Shown here: positions 34,126 through 44,921 of the stretch, in pieces | Layout of the letters: the number at the start of each line of letters is the position of its first letter | Position numbering within the stretch: position 1 is the first letter of the stretch | Assembly: GCA_911728435.2 (NCBI GenBank) | Contig: OU452213.1 | Location: 6,489,834-6,553,833 of the forward strand | Direction of reading: 5' to 3' | From: Apoderus coryli | Lineage: Eukaryota > Arthropoda > Insecta > Coleoptera > Attelabidae | DNA: 64,000 bases | The notes under the pieces: model-generated | What the model was told of the DNA's origin: nothing | The model's input: the letters and a program-made list of their open reading frames with translations, nothing else | The model's database searches: none | Made by a program: the position numbers and the translations under genes

Positions 34126-35300
34126 AATAAAAATAAAACAAACAACTACTTAAAAATGCTGAGCTTTTTTCATTATTATTATTTTTATTTGTAAAAAATC
34201 GATTTTCAAGTTAATACTACGTACTTCTTTTCTAGAACTAGTGATTTTTTGTAGTTAAATTTGGCAATATAGGAATTTTTTGTCCGCATTTCTTTCGTTG
34301 TCACAGATTCGTTTGCCAAGCAATAGATTCTATCCTCAAAGGGGGGGATTTTTTTCCGGGACACCCGGTATAGGCTTGGACGTTATTCCGTCGTATAATT
34401 TTTCCATGACTATTTTTGTTTATGGTTCTAGCTTAGATATCTCACATTGCTGTTGACAAATACAGTGGCGTTTCAAAAATATTTTAGATTGTAATATACA
34501 AGTAGGTATATGAAATAATGCCAGAAAGTTCACAGTCACATGAGTCATATTCATCGCCAAGTACCGAGTGTTTCATTAGAATTTGCGGTATAAATATTTC
34601 CCTTAATATTGATCATTGATTAAAGTTTAAAATAGCAAACTTGGAGTATGTTTCCGGAACCTTTCGAATATACAGGTAAACACAAATTCAATCTGTCATT
34701 GGTGAGTGTGAGTAAGTGGATATTATTTGTACAATTAAGGGGCACCCACAAAAGTCTATAAATATAAAAACTGTGCTTATACAAATTGCAAGAAAAACCT
34801 TGTTTGCAGCTGTACCAGCTACTCTGTAGGTATAAACTGTTGTTTATGTTATTTTTTTTTTCACTTTTATCGCAAACTGATTATGTAGGTAACCAACTTG
34901 AACAGTTTGGTGAGATTTATACAAGTTTGACCTCGAGTGTTTGTTCTACCACACAGCTTGTGTGCACCTTGAAAATCAACACCAAACAAAATTATGCATT
35001 TACACATAGACACCAAATTCTATAATCGAAATGAGACACGAATGCTTTGGAACAGGAAAACATCGTTAATATTACTGGTCAACAGAAAACATTGTGAATG
35101 GTCCTTGGCTTGTTTTTATATGATTAAATTTATTTAATTTCCCATCATTCAATTGGAGTTCAGGTGTGTCTATGAATTTGTTTCGCTTGTATTATGAACT
35201 CCTCAGAGCATACCATAGCCATACCACGGTTTGGTTTATTCACTAAATTGTTTTGTAACAAGCTGATGCTTGAAAATTTACGTTTTTATAAGATAATAAA
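34126..35300. other. AT-rich region, one inverted element end
   Basis: GGGACACCCGGTATAGG at 34359-34375 is the reverse complement of the TACCGGGTGTCC type of terminus. No gene is supported; the 79-codon frame at 34786 is unremarkable. Confidence 0.4.
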
Positions 35301-35304
35301 CTCA

Positions 35305-35645
35305 ATTACTTTTTTTTTTGGGTATCAGGTTCGAATTTAGAAATGAAAATTCCTTATTTCATTTTTGTAAACAATCGGGTTGGGTTGGTCCGCATTCTCA
35401 CAAAACGAAAATTCAACACGTTGTTTAAGGGCTGAGGACAACATATTTTAGAAAACAATATAATGTGATCCGTGAAGAAGACAATAACCATTGTCGAAAC
35501 GTCGAATGGTAGAATTTGAAAAGGGAAAAAAAAGGAAAGATTGAATGACAAATTAAACCAATTGTTTACAAAAATGAAATAAGGAATTTTCCTTTCAAAA
35601 TTCGAACCTGATACCCAAAAAAAAAAAAGTAATTGAAATTGAAAA
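35305..35645. mobile_element. fold-back element with TTGTCGAAACGTCG centre
   Basis: Arms 35307-35380 and 35563-35640 are imperfect inverted repeats (TTGGGTATCAGGTTCGAATT, ATTCCTTATTTCATTTTTGT in both). The centre holds a perfect hairpin GACAAT-AACC-ATTGTC (about 35479-35494) followed at once by GAAACGTCG. No coding capacity. A second element with the same architecture and central string lies at 59128-60245. Confidence 0.75.
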
Positions 35646-35739
35646 CTAAGGTTCAAGAAAACAAAACGGTAAATATACTAGATGTTCCAATTTAGAGTCC
35701 TTAGGCGGAGAATTAAGTCGATAGATTCCAGAGGATAAA

Positions 35740-36785
35740 TATCTAAAAGAGACAGAAACTCTGATTCAAAATAACCCTAAAAAGTTTTGGTTCTTCATAA
35801 GCAATCATTGTCATACGCGTCGTCTACCAAGCAATCTCAAGAACTAGTTGAATATGCAGATGCTCCATGTGGGTGAAATTGATGAGGATGATGTTTTTAA
35901 GACGCTTAAATAATAACAATAATAATAAAAATCGTTCAAAGATAGATTAATTTCGGGTCCCGACATTATCCCTGCGTTCGTGGTCAGGGACTGTGCAGCG
36001 GTCTTTGCTAAACCAATTTCTGTTTTATTTTATCTAATCAATTTCGAAGTTTCTCGAAACTTGCCCTATTGTAATACAAAAAAATTTTGCAAAATGTTTT
36101 GAGGTTGTACTGCATGAAATGTTACTCAGGCATGTCAAACGGCTTATTACTCATCCTCCTTCAGCATGGATTCTTTCCAACAACTAGGTAGTAATCTAGT
36201 CATTATGACTCAATTTTGGTCAGAGTGTTTGGACGGGAGTGATCAGGTCAAAGTTGGTTATGCGGATGTCTCACGGACTTTCGACCGACTTGATCACAGA
36301 ATTCTATTACAAAAACTGTCTAAGTATCTTCAAAACCGACATCATTATGTTGAGTACTGAGGTTTTAGATCAAACATTATAAGTGAGTTCCTCAAGGCTC
36401 AGTGTTGCGTTCGCTTTTGTTGTGTGTGGTTTGAGGTGTATTTTTCTGCTTTTGCAGATGATTTCAAGATTTACTCTTCTATTACCTAGGATGGCGATTG
36501 GCAGGATTTGCAAAATGATTTGAGTGCACTGTTTCATTTAAAATTGAATAAGTGTTGTTCCGTTACATTCACCGGTAAATGAAATCCATTAAGGTTTTTA
36601 AATAATATTGAGTCTGATCCTCTTCTGGTGCGTAACGAGGTGAAAGATCTAGGGACCTTATTTGATAGCAAGCTTAGAGAGTAATAATGGATTAAAATTT
36701 TACTTGCCAGCCGCGCGTACCGATCTATTGCTGTTTTGTCCGCTATATCTGACGCGTTACTAACATACAACAAATTAAAAGAGTG
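35740..36785 (+). pseudogene. Jockey/CR1-type LINE remnant, RT region
   Basis: Recognisable plus-strand blocks: LIQNNPKKFWFFISN (linker); SGPDIIPAFVVRDC; frameshifted FCKMF; TYSSSFSMDSF/QHGF region; VGYADVSRTFDRLDHRILLQ (Asp box altered to YADVSRTFD); PQGSVL; FADDFKIYSSI (YADD-type box intact); NEVKDLGTLFDSKL; LASRAYRSIAVL. Many frameshifts and stops. It closely parallels the LINE at 3590-5600 in block order. It ends within about 10 bp of the 5' end of Crypton-like copy B, which may have inserted into it. Confidence 0.85.
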
Positions 36786-36966
36786 TTTTTTAGATAATTT
36801 TTTACTAAATACAGTAACCAATCAAATTACTTAATTCTAAGTCATGTGTCAAATTTCATCCAATCACCTCTGGATTACAGCTATAATACCCCACATGTGG
36901 TGTTTTCAGTTTGGTGTTTTTTTTATTAAAAATTAATTAAACGTCAAACTGACAAATGGTTTAAAA

Positions 36967-37718
36967 ATGTCGCGAAGATTTGGTATTGCATCTAACGATG
37001 CAATTAATGATATTATATCTAATAATATACCAAAAAATACAATCAAATCAAAAAAAATATGTATGGAAAATATTTCTCAGTTTTGTGCGACCAGAGAATA
37101 CGAACTGAATGCTGAAACGAGTTTGCGTAATTTGGCTAATATATTGAAAGTTTATGCGGTAAATATGAGAAAAGCTGACGGAACTGAATATAAAGAAGCA
37201 ACTGTACAAACAATTTGGAATATTACGAGTAGGCTACTCCAGGAAAAATACTTCAATGACTTCAAAATTGTATTCGACCCGTTTACCAGTGTAATATTCA
37301 AAAATGAGAGAGATGTAAGAAATGCAAATCGTAAAAGATTACAGCAGGATCCAAACAAACGAAAATGCAGTTCATCAAATTTGAGTTCAAGTGATTTGGC
37401 TAGAATCATTGGATTATCTGTGAACGTACACCAGAAGGTTTACAAAAAAAAAAATACCATATTGTAGCTGTTGAGTTAGCTTGGCGAGGTGGTGAACCAG
37501 CTGATTGCCTCATAGATTATTTCACGATTGAGAAAAATAATGATGGAACGCCAACCAACAGAATTGAATACAATCCAATATTCAGTAAAACATGCCAAGG
37601 AGGATCGAAAAGTTGTACAAATAGTAAGTGGCTTGTTCCAAATATTGCAACTTCAGCAAACTCTTCTTCCAATTTAACATTTACCAATTGTACTTTTCAC
37701 AAATGTAGTTTTAAATAA
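36967..37718 (+). pseudogene. Crypton-like tyrosine recombinase (frameshifted, catalytic end missing)
   Basis: The ATG at 36967 opens the same N-terminus as copy A (MSRRFGIASNDA, NTIKSKK, NAETSLRNLANIL) and runs through DPNKRKCSSSNLSSSDLARI. A frameshift near 37430 then moves to TPEGLQKKKYHIVAVELAWR followed by GGEPADCLIDYF. The LxxRGGE string matches the first catalytic Arg region of Crypton-type tyrosine recombinases. RIEYNPIFSKTCQGGSKSC follows, then SKWL and a terminal Asn/Ser/Thr-rich tail (NLTFTNCTFHKCSFK) before TAA at 37718. The H-x-x-R and nucleophile Tyr region expected between SKW and that tail is absent, so the protein could not have cut DNA even without the frameshift. Its relation to KIAA1958/ZMYM-type host proteins is by family resemblance only. 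Confidence 0.7.
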
Positions 37719-37820
37719 AAATGAATAATATTTGTTTGATTAAAACTAATACATTTTGTATTGAAAATTATTAAACGTCAGATTGACAATCAAATTTTTG
37801 ATATCTACAAAGTAAAAAAT

Positions 37821-38548
37821 CCCGATGGCAGCCAGTCGGAAAAGTAGATTTTTGATTTATGTATTTTTTATTTATACTTAGTCTACCACTGACACCCACT
37901 ATTAATAAACAAATAATGGAATATTCTGACATTCGCCAAATATAACCAAAGTGTCATATTGACAGTTATTTTAACTGAAATACCCATTATACTATAATAC
38001 ATACGTAAGTACGGTCTTATTGTTATTTCACAGGTGTTTATTTGTCAAAATAATTACAGGTATAGCGGGTGATGATATTTTTTTTATTTTTTGTTACTTT
38101 ATATTGACTTACATTTACTTAAATATGCCAGCGATGAAAAAACTCTCCAAATAAATATTGTAGAGATTTAAGTGCTCTATCATTTGATATGTAACATCGG
38201 TATTTTCTATTAACAACGAAAAAAATATGATTTTTTTAAAACTTTGACAGGCCGCCATTCTGAAATTAGCTCTCCGATTTCAATCGCCAACGAACTCACG
38301 CGATTCCATGACCTAGCCGATTTTTAGACCAAATTTTGTTTCGATTGGTCAAAAAATGCGGCCTAGAGCGTGACGCAAAGTTTCTATATCCCATATATAT
38401 ATATATATATAGATATATAAACTTTTGAACTGAGGTCATTTTTAGGATCCAGGGGTCATAAAATGAAGTACTGCATAAAAATTTTTCAAAATTTCGGTTG
38501 TGTCGATCTCCTGAATAGTTAGATTTTTTTTTAAAATCTACTAAAAAT
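37821..38548. mobile_element. nested insertion in Crypton-like copy B
   Basis: Relative to copy A, 722 bp are inserted after AGTAAAAAAT; host sequence resumes at AAAAATTATCTTA. A possible AAAAAT duplication flanks it (37815-37820, 38543-38548). It contains an (AT)n run at 38394-38411. No coding region or terminal repeats recognised. Confidence 0.5.
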
Positions 38549-38700
38549 TATCTTATCGAATACTCCTCGGGCCTTGATAAATACTCAAAATTTTGTCATA
38601 GAGAATCCTTCAAGCGAGTTGCTCAAGGACGCTTGCGGCATTCTCTATGACAAAATTATCTCGGTATTATCAAGACACTAGGGGTATTACTACTGATAAA

Positions 38701-39285
38701 TCTACGTATACTTTATGTTATTTTCATATGTAGGTTATTCCTTTACCAATGTATTATATATTTTCATTTTTAATCTGGATATGTGTGTTTGTATATTGTT
38801 GTTTGTATTGTGCATATGTCCTGTAATTGAAAGAGTTTACTTCTGTCTGGACATATGTAAAAAATAAAAAAAACATGATATGCCACAACCTAGTAGGTGC
38901 TGTCCTAGCCAGGCCGGTGTGCTGACAATTATGTCTATACCCAATGATAGCAAAACATACAAAGTATATTCTTACAATAATAATAATAATTACTATTATA
39001 TGCAATGACTTATTCGTTGTGGAAGGTTGCGAACAAATAATTATTGTTAATATGACTGTAGTAATAGCTAGTCATAATACCGCAAATAAACAGACTGCCA
39101 AGTAATATGTGTGCATATTATTATGATTTGTTAAAAGCAGCTAGTGTAATTATTTATTTTTATTATTATAACTCCATTTTTTTTCTCTCTTTACCTTTGT
39201 TCTCACAAGAGACCATCGTCAACAATCGGAATTCTGTGCATAATGTTGCAGATCACACCGGTAGAAATTGTTAACTCTCAAACAA
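38701..39285. other. AT-rich spacer
   Basis: No supported feature; a short (AAT)n run near 38980. Confidence 0.5.
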
Positions 39286-39289
39286 AAAA

Positions 39290-39875
39290 AGCACTTAAAT
39301 CGTTTAAAGATGCCTTTCTCGTCAGGGACTATCTTTAATTTGTCATTGAAACGTAATGAGTTTCCTAATTTCTAGAAACTGTGAAGGATGAGCGCCTTCT
39401 TCAAAAAGTTGATAGGCAGGATATTAAAAAGTACCGACCTTTATTGCTATACAATCGAATTTTGCCAAGTGTTTTGAGAACGTATTGCATGAAATTTTGT
39501 TTAAGCATGCCAAGCGGCTCATCACGCTTATTCAGCACGGATTTTTCCTGAACGATCCACTGCTACTAATCTCGTAATGTTCAGCCAGTTTTTGACTATG
39601 CTTAGAGAGGACTCAGCGAAGATTTGTTAAATTGTTGGGGTTTAAGTATGACGGAGTGTATCAAAGCATGGGATTTCCCCATGATGAACTTCTTCAGAGA
39701 ATATGCTTCACTCGCGTTCCTACTCAAAGTCGTGTATGGCATCATTGACTCTCCTGACTTACTTTCAATGATACCTGTTCATACTCCAAATACGAGAAGA
39801 CGTAATTACGGCTCTAGCTTTTAGTTACTAACCGCACGTACCAACTTGTTGCTCTTTTCACCATTGTTTGAGATG
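39290..39875 (+). pseudogene. Jockey/CR1-type LINE remnant
   Basis: Blocks across several frames: DAFLVRDYL; RQDIKKYRPLLLYN; CFENVLHEILFKHAKRLI, spread over two frames; IQHGFF; then a jump over the whole catalytic RT core to LAFLLKVVYGIIDSPDLLSM followed by IPVHTPNTRRRNY. This matches FLYKLLHGKVDCSEML of the LINE at 3590-5600. The end, TNRTYQLVALFTI, resembles the SRAYRSIAVLSAI block of 35740-36785. So the order is scrambled or the copy is heavily deleted. Confidence 0.75.
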
Positions 39876-40425
39876 TGTAACGATTAGCAATTTTTACCCT
39901 AGTTCTGCCCCATACTTTAAGCTAGGAAATCTGTGATTTTTGATGTTTCCGTCACATATAATTAAACTAAACACCGCAACCGAAATTTTTAATCAACATC
40001 ACTGTCTGGATTGCAAATGCAAATCAGGTAAGAAAACCCTTTTTTTGTTGTCCAAAATTTATAAATGTTTTAACGAATTTCCACGCCACTATAGCTATAG
40101 TTAGTAGGTATAAAGCGTTTGATAAAATTCCCAAATTGTTTATTAAAATCAACCAATTGATGGTCAAACAGTTAACTACTTCATGCTATTAACATAAATT
40201 ATTAATTGCATTCTCGCAAAATAACCCAATTATTGTTTCAATTGATTGCGAATTATGGAAATTAATTAAATTTATAGCTGCGCCTACTTGTTGCTCTAAT
40301 AATTATTATTATTATTGCTAAAGTTTTAGTTTTCAAAAGTAGGTACTTCAATAATAATCATGACTATTTAATTATTGTAAAGAAACTATAAAATACGAGA
40401 TAGATATTCAATAAAACAAATTTTC
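39876..40425. other. AT-rich spacer
   Basis: Only short (ATT)n runs (about 40303-40316). No gene seen. Confidence 0.5.
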
Positions 40426-40429
40426 CTAT

Positions 40430-42082
40430 ATACCGGGTATTCCAAAGGGTGGAAATAGTTTTTTAGTTGCTAACTATACCGCTAGGGGACGTAATAGATA
40501 AAGTAATGCGAAAAATGCATTTTTATTGAAAATTTCGCAATATAAGTTAGAAAAACAATACTACCACGGTAATGCTACTGAGATTCGGCATCTTTTTGGT
40601 TTATCACTTTTTATTGTAAGGCTTGAAATAAAGGCAGCAGAGAAGGACGAAATTTTACCTATGATAATGTCTATAACTTTGGTTTGGCTTAACCCAATTT
40701 ATCAATCTAATTTTTGTTTAAGAACTCAAGCCTTGCTGATGAAGAAAAAAAATATTTTAAATCATAATTGTTTTTTGGGGCTCCGCTAGATGGCGATATT
40801 TGCATCGCCTAAGGTTTTTTTGATTTTTCTTTCAAAACTTAAATAGAATGATACAAATATTTTTTCAAAAATGAAAAGTAAATTGAATTTGCAACAAAAA
40901 AGTCCCAAACCGTACAGGAAAATCTTTATTCGTTTGAGAGTTATGGCCAAAAAAATAAAAATGTTGTTCACAAAAATTCGTTGAAAAATCATGTATCTTT
41001 AATTTTCCGTGATCAAAAATGCCATGAGAAATAAAAAATAGGTTTAAAATTTATTAAACTGATAGTTTAACAAATAAAAATAATGAAAGATCCATTAAAA
41101 TTACCAAAATGCAGAGCTTTCATAAAATTTGTTAAAAGAGGTATATCTAGATACCCATGACACAAAATTGGGAAGTTTCCATGCATGGAGACAAATAAAT
41201 AAACACGAATATACTGCTAAATACCCTGACTACGATTCCACACCGCACGTTTGTACTGCATCTACTTTGATGGTCAACTTCCGGCATCCAATGAGGATTT
41301 GTTTGTGACCAATAATGCGTATTGTGTAAATTAACACTAACACAAAATCTGTGAGAGAGATTGCGGGTTTTCCGTGCACATATCTCTCAGCCAATAACAA
41401 AAGTCTATAGGCGCTTCTTGTCAATATCGGCATCTGAAAGTGCCTGATGTAAAACCATACTATAAGGATGCAGTTTAAAAGATTTTAAAATCCAATATGC
41501 TGAAGTGCGATTTATTCCTAAGTCTGAAGAAATGTCACTGACGCTTACATGAGGATTAGCTTCCACATACGCAAGAACGCTTATAATATTATCTTCACTG
41601 CTAACTGAACGTCTTCTGAGCGGGACTGGATCAACTCTTACACTTCCCGTTTCTCGTAAACGAACTGCTAACCGACGGAACACTTTTCTGCTATGGTGTC
41701 TTCGGTCAGGGTATTTAGCAGCATATTCGCGTTTATTTATTTGTCATGCATGGAAACTTCCCAATTTTGTTTCATGGGTATCTAGATCTACCTCTTTTAA
41801 CAAATTTTATGAAAGCTCTGCATTTTGGTAATTTTAATGGATCTTTCATTATTTTTATTTGTTAAACTATCAGTTTAATAAAGTTTAAACCTATTTCTTT
41901 ATTTCCCATGGCATTCTTGATCACGGAAAATTAAAGATACATGACTTTTCAACGAATCCCCCAAGATTTTCCTGTGCGGTTTGGGACTTTTTTGTTGCAA
42001 ATTCAATTTACTTTTCATTTTTGATAAAATATTTGTATCATTCCATTCAAGTTTTTAAAGAAAAATCAAAAAAACCTTAGTC
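40430..42082 (-). mobile_element. rearranged mariner-like element with inverted 5' ends
   Basis: Arms 40808-41230 and 41705-42080 are long inverted repeats (CCTAAGGTTTTTTTGATTTT, AGATCCATTAAAATTACCAA, GGAAGTTTCCATGCATG). Between them lies one truncated minus-strand transposase. The arms include the first coding bases of the transposase (CGxxAATATxCTGCTAAATA then CCCTGAC), so the left arm is an inverted duplicate of the gene's 5' end rather than an ordinary TIR. The left arm also has about 50 bp not present in the right (near 40930-40985). TATACCGGGTATTCC at 40430 may be an outer terminus. Confidence 0.65.
41233..41765 (-). pseudogene. mariner-like (DUF4817-type) transposase, N-terminal half
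   Basis: The minus strand reads KREYAAKYPDRRHHSRKVFR, RLAVRLRETGSVRVDPVPLR, then ANPHVSVSDISSDLGINRTS and ILKSFKLHPYSMVLHQALSD, the HTH region of insect mariner relatives (RYPxRxxPSRxxFxxLxxxLxETGS). After DKKRL and frameshifts come VNLHNTHYWSQTNPHWMPEV and NVRCGIV, the block between the first and second catalytic Asp. The segment carrying the first Asp is lost. The gene is cut exactly where the inverted left arm begins. Dead. Confidence 0.8.
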
Positions 42083-42084
42083 GA

Positions 42085-42248
42085 TTCCAAGACGTTCTCA
42101 ACAATTGGGACTGTCTCAAAGCACAACCTGGCGGATTTTGAGAAAGGATTTGGGTTTGCATCCATATAAAATTGTTCTCACTCAAGAACTGAAGCCATTG
42201 GACCACCGTAAACGTCGTGAATTTGCTGATTTTGCCTGGCCATGGCCA
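42085..42248 (+). pseudogene. mariner-like transposase fragment (second HTH)
   Basis: The plus strand reads PRRSQQLGLSQSTTWRILRK followed by DLGLHPYKIVLTQELKPLDH and RKRREFADFAW. This is the second HTH and linker of another mariner relative (RSQxLGLSxTTxWRILRKDLGLxPYKxQLxQEL). It directly abuts the right arm of the preceding element on the opposite strand and belongs to a different subfamily. Confidence 0.85.
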
Positions 42249-43315
42249 AATTGCTAGAGGTGATAAAACTGCTTAAAATAGGTGTAGCTTGTTATATAAA
42301 CTTTTGCCGAAGCAGCCTTCTTTTTCCAGATACAAATACAAATATTATTTTTACTATTTTTTCTAACTGCCTATGAATTATTAGAAATAACGGTCACAAT
42401 TTTTTCATATGAATGTTTTTGGGGTCGCAGAATCGATTAAAATTACTCGCTTTCCTTTAAAAGGGCGCTAGTCACACAATGTCTAAGCTAAATTGCCGTT
42501 ACAACTTTTTTGATGTTTACTTTAGAGACTTGGTAATTACAAAAAATGATAGATCGTTAAAAAGGTACGCCTCGGAAAAATCGCTGCGTGTACCGTTTCC
42601 AAGACACGCCGACCCATTGGCACAATCAGAAATTTATATCTGCTCAGTTTCACTTTGCCTTATGCGGCGTATAAATTATGGATAACAATTATATCGTTGA
42701 TAGTATTGACTTGTACTTGACGAAAATTCATATTTAAACTTTTTAATGTTATGTAGATTGTGAATAAATTCGTGAAAATGTTTAAACGATTGTTATTCCA
42801 CATTAAAAAGTTGTTATAATAATAATTATAGTACCCAGCAACATTTCCCTGATTTTTAACCGCAAAATTAGAATTCTGCAACGTAAACCGATTTTATTTT
42901 GTTACATTCCTGGAAAAGACGCAATTTGCAATTATTTAGTATACCTACAATATAAATAATATGTAATTATATAATATGAAAAAAAAAATCAAATAACATG
43001 ATTTCATGTTTGTTGAATTTAGTTTGATGATATTTCATTTTGTCATGGGTGTGGCACCAGATGATTTGTTAGGATTTAAATGAAAAATTACGCAACACAT
43101 ATTTTAGGGTTATTCTGGCTTGAATTGGAAGATGCAAGAAAATATACAGTATGCGTCTATTTAAGTTGGAGCCATATATGGAAAACTTTTTTAATAATAA
43201 TAATAATAAAGTCTATTGCAAAATAATAATATCTACATTTTACAATGAACGAACTTCAAGTACAGACTTTCTCACTTAACCATTTAGTTAACAATTACAA
43301 ACATATAAAAATAAT
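42249..43315. other. AT-rich region, no firm gene
   Basis: A frame at 42479-42685 contains KSLRVPFPRHADPLAQSEIY, faintly like a LINE C-terminus; not strong enough to call. Otherwise featureless. Confidence 0.4.
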
Positions 43316-43317
43316 AA

Positions 43318-44310
43318 ATAAGATAGATATATAGATATATTTATTCACCATCTTATCTTACGTCAAAAAAGAACAAAAATTAAGCAATCAAAGTTACAGC
43401 AACAAAGAAAGGCTTACAAACAAACTAAAATAGCAACAACATAAAACAAACTAAAATCTAGAAAAATATTACAATATCGCTTCTGAAATAGTCCTCAAAG
43501 GTATAAAAAGCTTGAGATATCACAAATGATTTAATACTTTTGTTAAACTGGACTTCACCAAGGTTCTTTATGTGAGACGGCAGCTTATTATAAAATTTAA
43601 CACAATAATAGTCAGAACTTTTCCTAGTCCTCGATAGGCGGTGAAATTCAGGCAATATGTCATTTCGATTTCGCGTACCATATTATGCATATCAGAGTGA
43701 AGAGTGAAATGCGAGGCATTGGTTCGAATGTAGCCAAGACAGTTTAAGATGTACAAGGAAGGCAAAGTAAGTAGTCCGTGTTCAACAAAATATTTTTTAC
43801 AGCAGTCACGCCAACCGAGCTTCAACATTGTACGTAAACATCTCCTCTGTAGCTTAAAGATTTTCATTGCATGGGAACTATGTCCCCAGTTCAAAATACC
43901 ATACGACATACGGGAAACAAAATAACCGTGATATACCGTCAACAGACTGACGATTGAAACACTCTGCGCAAGCCTTCTGATGAGATATATGACCCTGGAC
44001 AGCGAGCACCCAAGCTCTCGAACATGACTCTCCCAGGTTAATTTAGGATCAAGATGAACCCCAAGGAACCTCACGCGAACATCGCTCTGAAGATCGATAG
44101 TCGCAGAACGCAAAGTAAAGTTCATGCTCTGAGTTTTAGCCTGATTCAAGCTCAGTTCATTTGCCAGAAACCAATTGCCTATGTCAGTCGCAACAGCATT
44201 AACCAACTCCCCTAAAGGGTCGTTTGGTCGATATCTAATCAGACTAGTTGTGTCGTCAGCAAAGAGGATTATATTTGAGTCTTCTTGATAATAAGAAGAC
44301 GAAACAGCAT
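43318..44310 (-). pseudogene. Jockey-type LINE, 5'-truncated at the ADD box
   Basis: The minus strand begins abruptly at ILFADDTTSLIRYRPNDP (catalytic Asp pair) and continues through IGNWFLANELSLNQAKTQSM, VRFLGVHLDPKLTWESHVRE, YFVSRMSYGILNWGHSSHA, KIFKLQRRCLRTMLKLGWRD and SLYILNCLGYIRTN (thumb and C-terminal region). After a frameshift near 43650 comes FHRLSRTRKSSDYYCVKFYN and KLPSHIKNLGEVQF to the C-terminus. The 3' UTR ends in AATAAATATATCTATATATC, a (TATC)n-like tail at 43318-43345. The open reach of about 220 codons suggests a moderately young insertion. Confidence 0.88.
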
Positions 44311-44469
44311 AACTTTCGAAAATACCGAAATTGAAAGAAAAAATCAAACAAAAAATATTCCAATCAGCAATCTTAAATCAAAACAAATTCCGCTATAGAA
44401 TAATTATACATAACATTTTTAAATCTAACACCTTTCATAAAACTTACAATTATCCGGTACCCTATTATA

Positions 44470-44919
44470 CAGTATGTCCACAGGAAAAGTGTCCAAGAGG
44501 AAAAACTTTCTTATTTTTCAGTTTATCGAAAAAAGTCACTCTTGATAAAAAGTTTTGCTTGATCTTAAAGTAAGATTGGGATAGAAAAATGTCTTATACG
44601 GGGTGTTCAGAAAAGTGAAAAAATGGTACAAGAGTAAACTGCACTTATTTGAGTAGGCCGATTTTTACGAAAATTGATATTAGAGACTGCCTTGTACTTT
44701 TAAACAACTTTTCCTAATCACTTATTTCCATATCTACTGAAATAAGTGCACTTTACTCTTGTTCCATTTAAAGTTTTTTCAATTTTCTGAACACCCCGTA
44801 TAAGAAATGTTAAATTTTTCTATCCTACTCTTACTTTAAGAACCAGCAAAACTTTTTATAAAGAATAACTTTTTTCGATCAAATGAAAACTAAGAAAGTT
44901 TTAGCTCGTTAGCAAACTG
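44470..44919. mobile_element. 450-bp fold-back MITE with CAGT termini
   Basis: Starts CAGTATGTCC and ends CAAACTG, with TA on each side (44468-44469, 44920-44921). The arms extend about 190 bp inward as an imperfect inverted repeat (ACTTTCTTA.TTTTCA, TATACGGGGTGTTCAG, ACAAGAGTAAA.TGCACTTAT in both). CAGT ends and TA duplication match Tc1-type elements. The internal TATACGGGGTGTTCAG looks like a second, inner terminus, so this may be one element inside another. Confidence 0.75.
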
Positions 44920-44921
44920 TA

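Larger units (their letters stand above)
36793..38700 (+). mobile_element. Crypton-like element, copy B (with nested insert)
   Basis: Plus-strand homologue of 27165-27970, from GATAATTTTTTACTAAATA to CTAGGGGTATTACTACTGA. It retains more of the gene than copy A and the terminal hairpin (38573-38675: TTTTGTCATAGAGAATCC paired with GGCATTCTCTATGACAAAAT). A 722-bp block at 37821-38542 interrupts the 3' part. The two copies lie about 9 kb apart in opposite orientations. Confidence 0.7.

Noticed and set aside
35329..35345. GGTTCGAATTT resembling a tRNA T-loop (SINE promoter)
   Set aside because: It occurs symmetrically in both fold-back arms and no A-box or cloverleaf could be drawn.
35740..39875. 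One LINE split in two by Crypton-like copy B
   Set aside because: The second LINE piece repeats RT regions already present in the first (VRDC, QHGF blocks), so they are separate copies, although copy B may still have inserted at the end of the first.
42479..42685. Possible LINE C-terminal fragment (KSLRVPFPRHADPL)
   Set aside because: Only one short weak block and no neighbouring LINE motifs; not enough to call.
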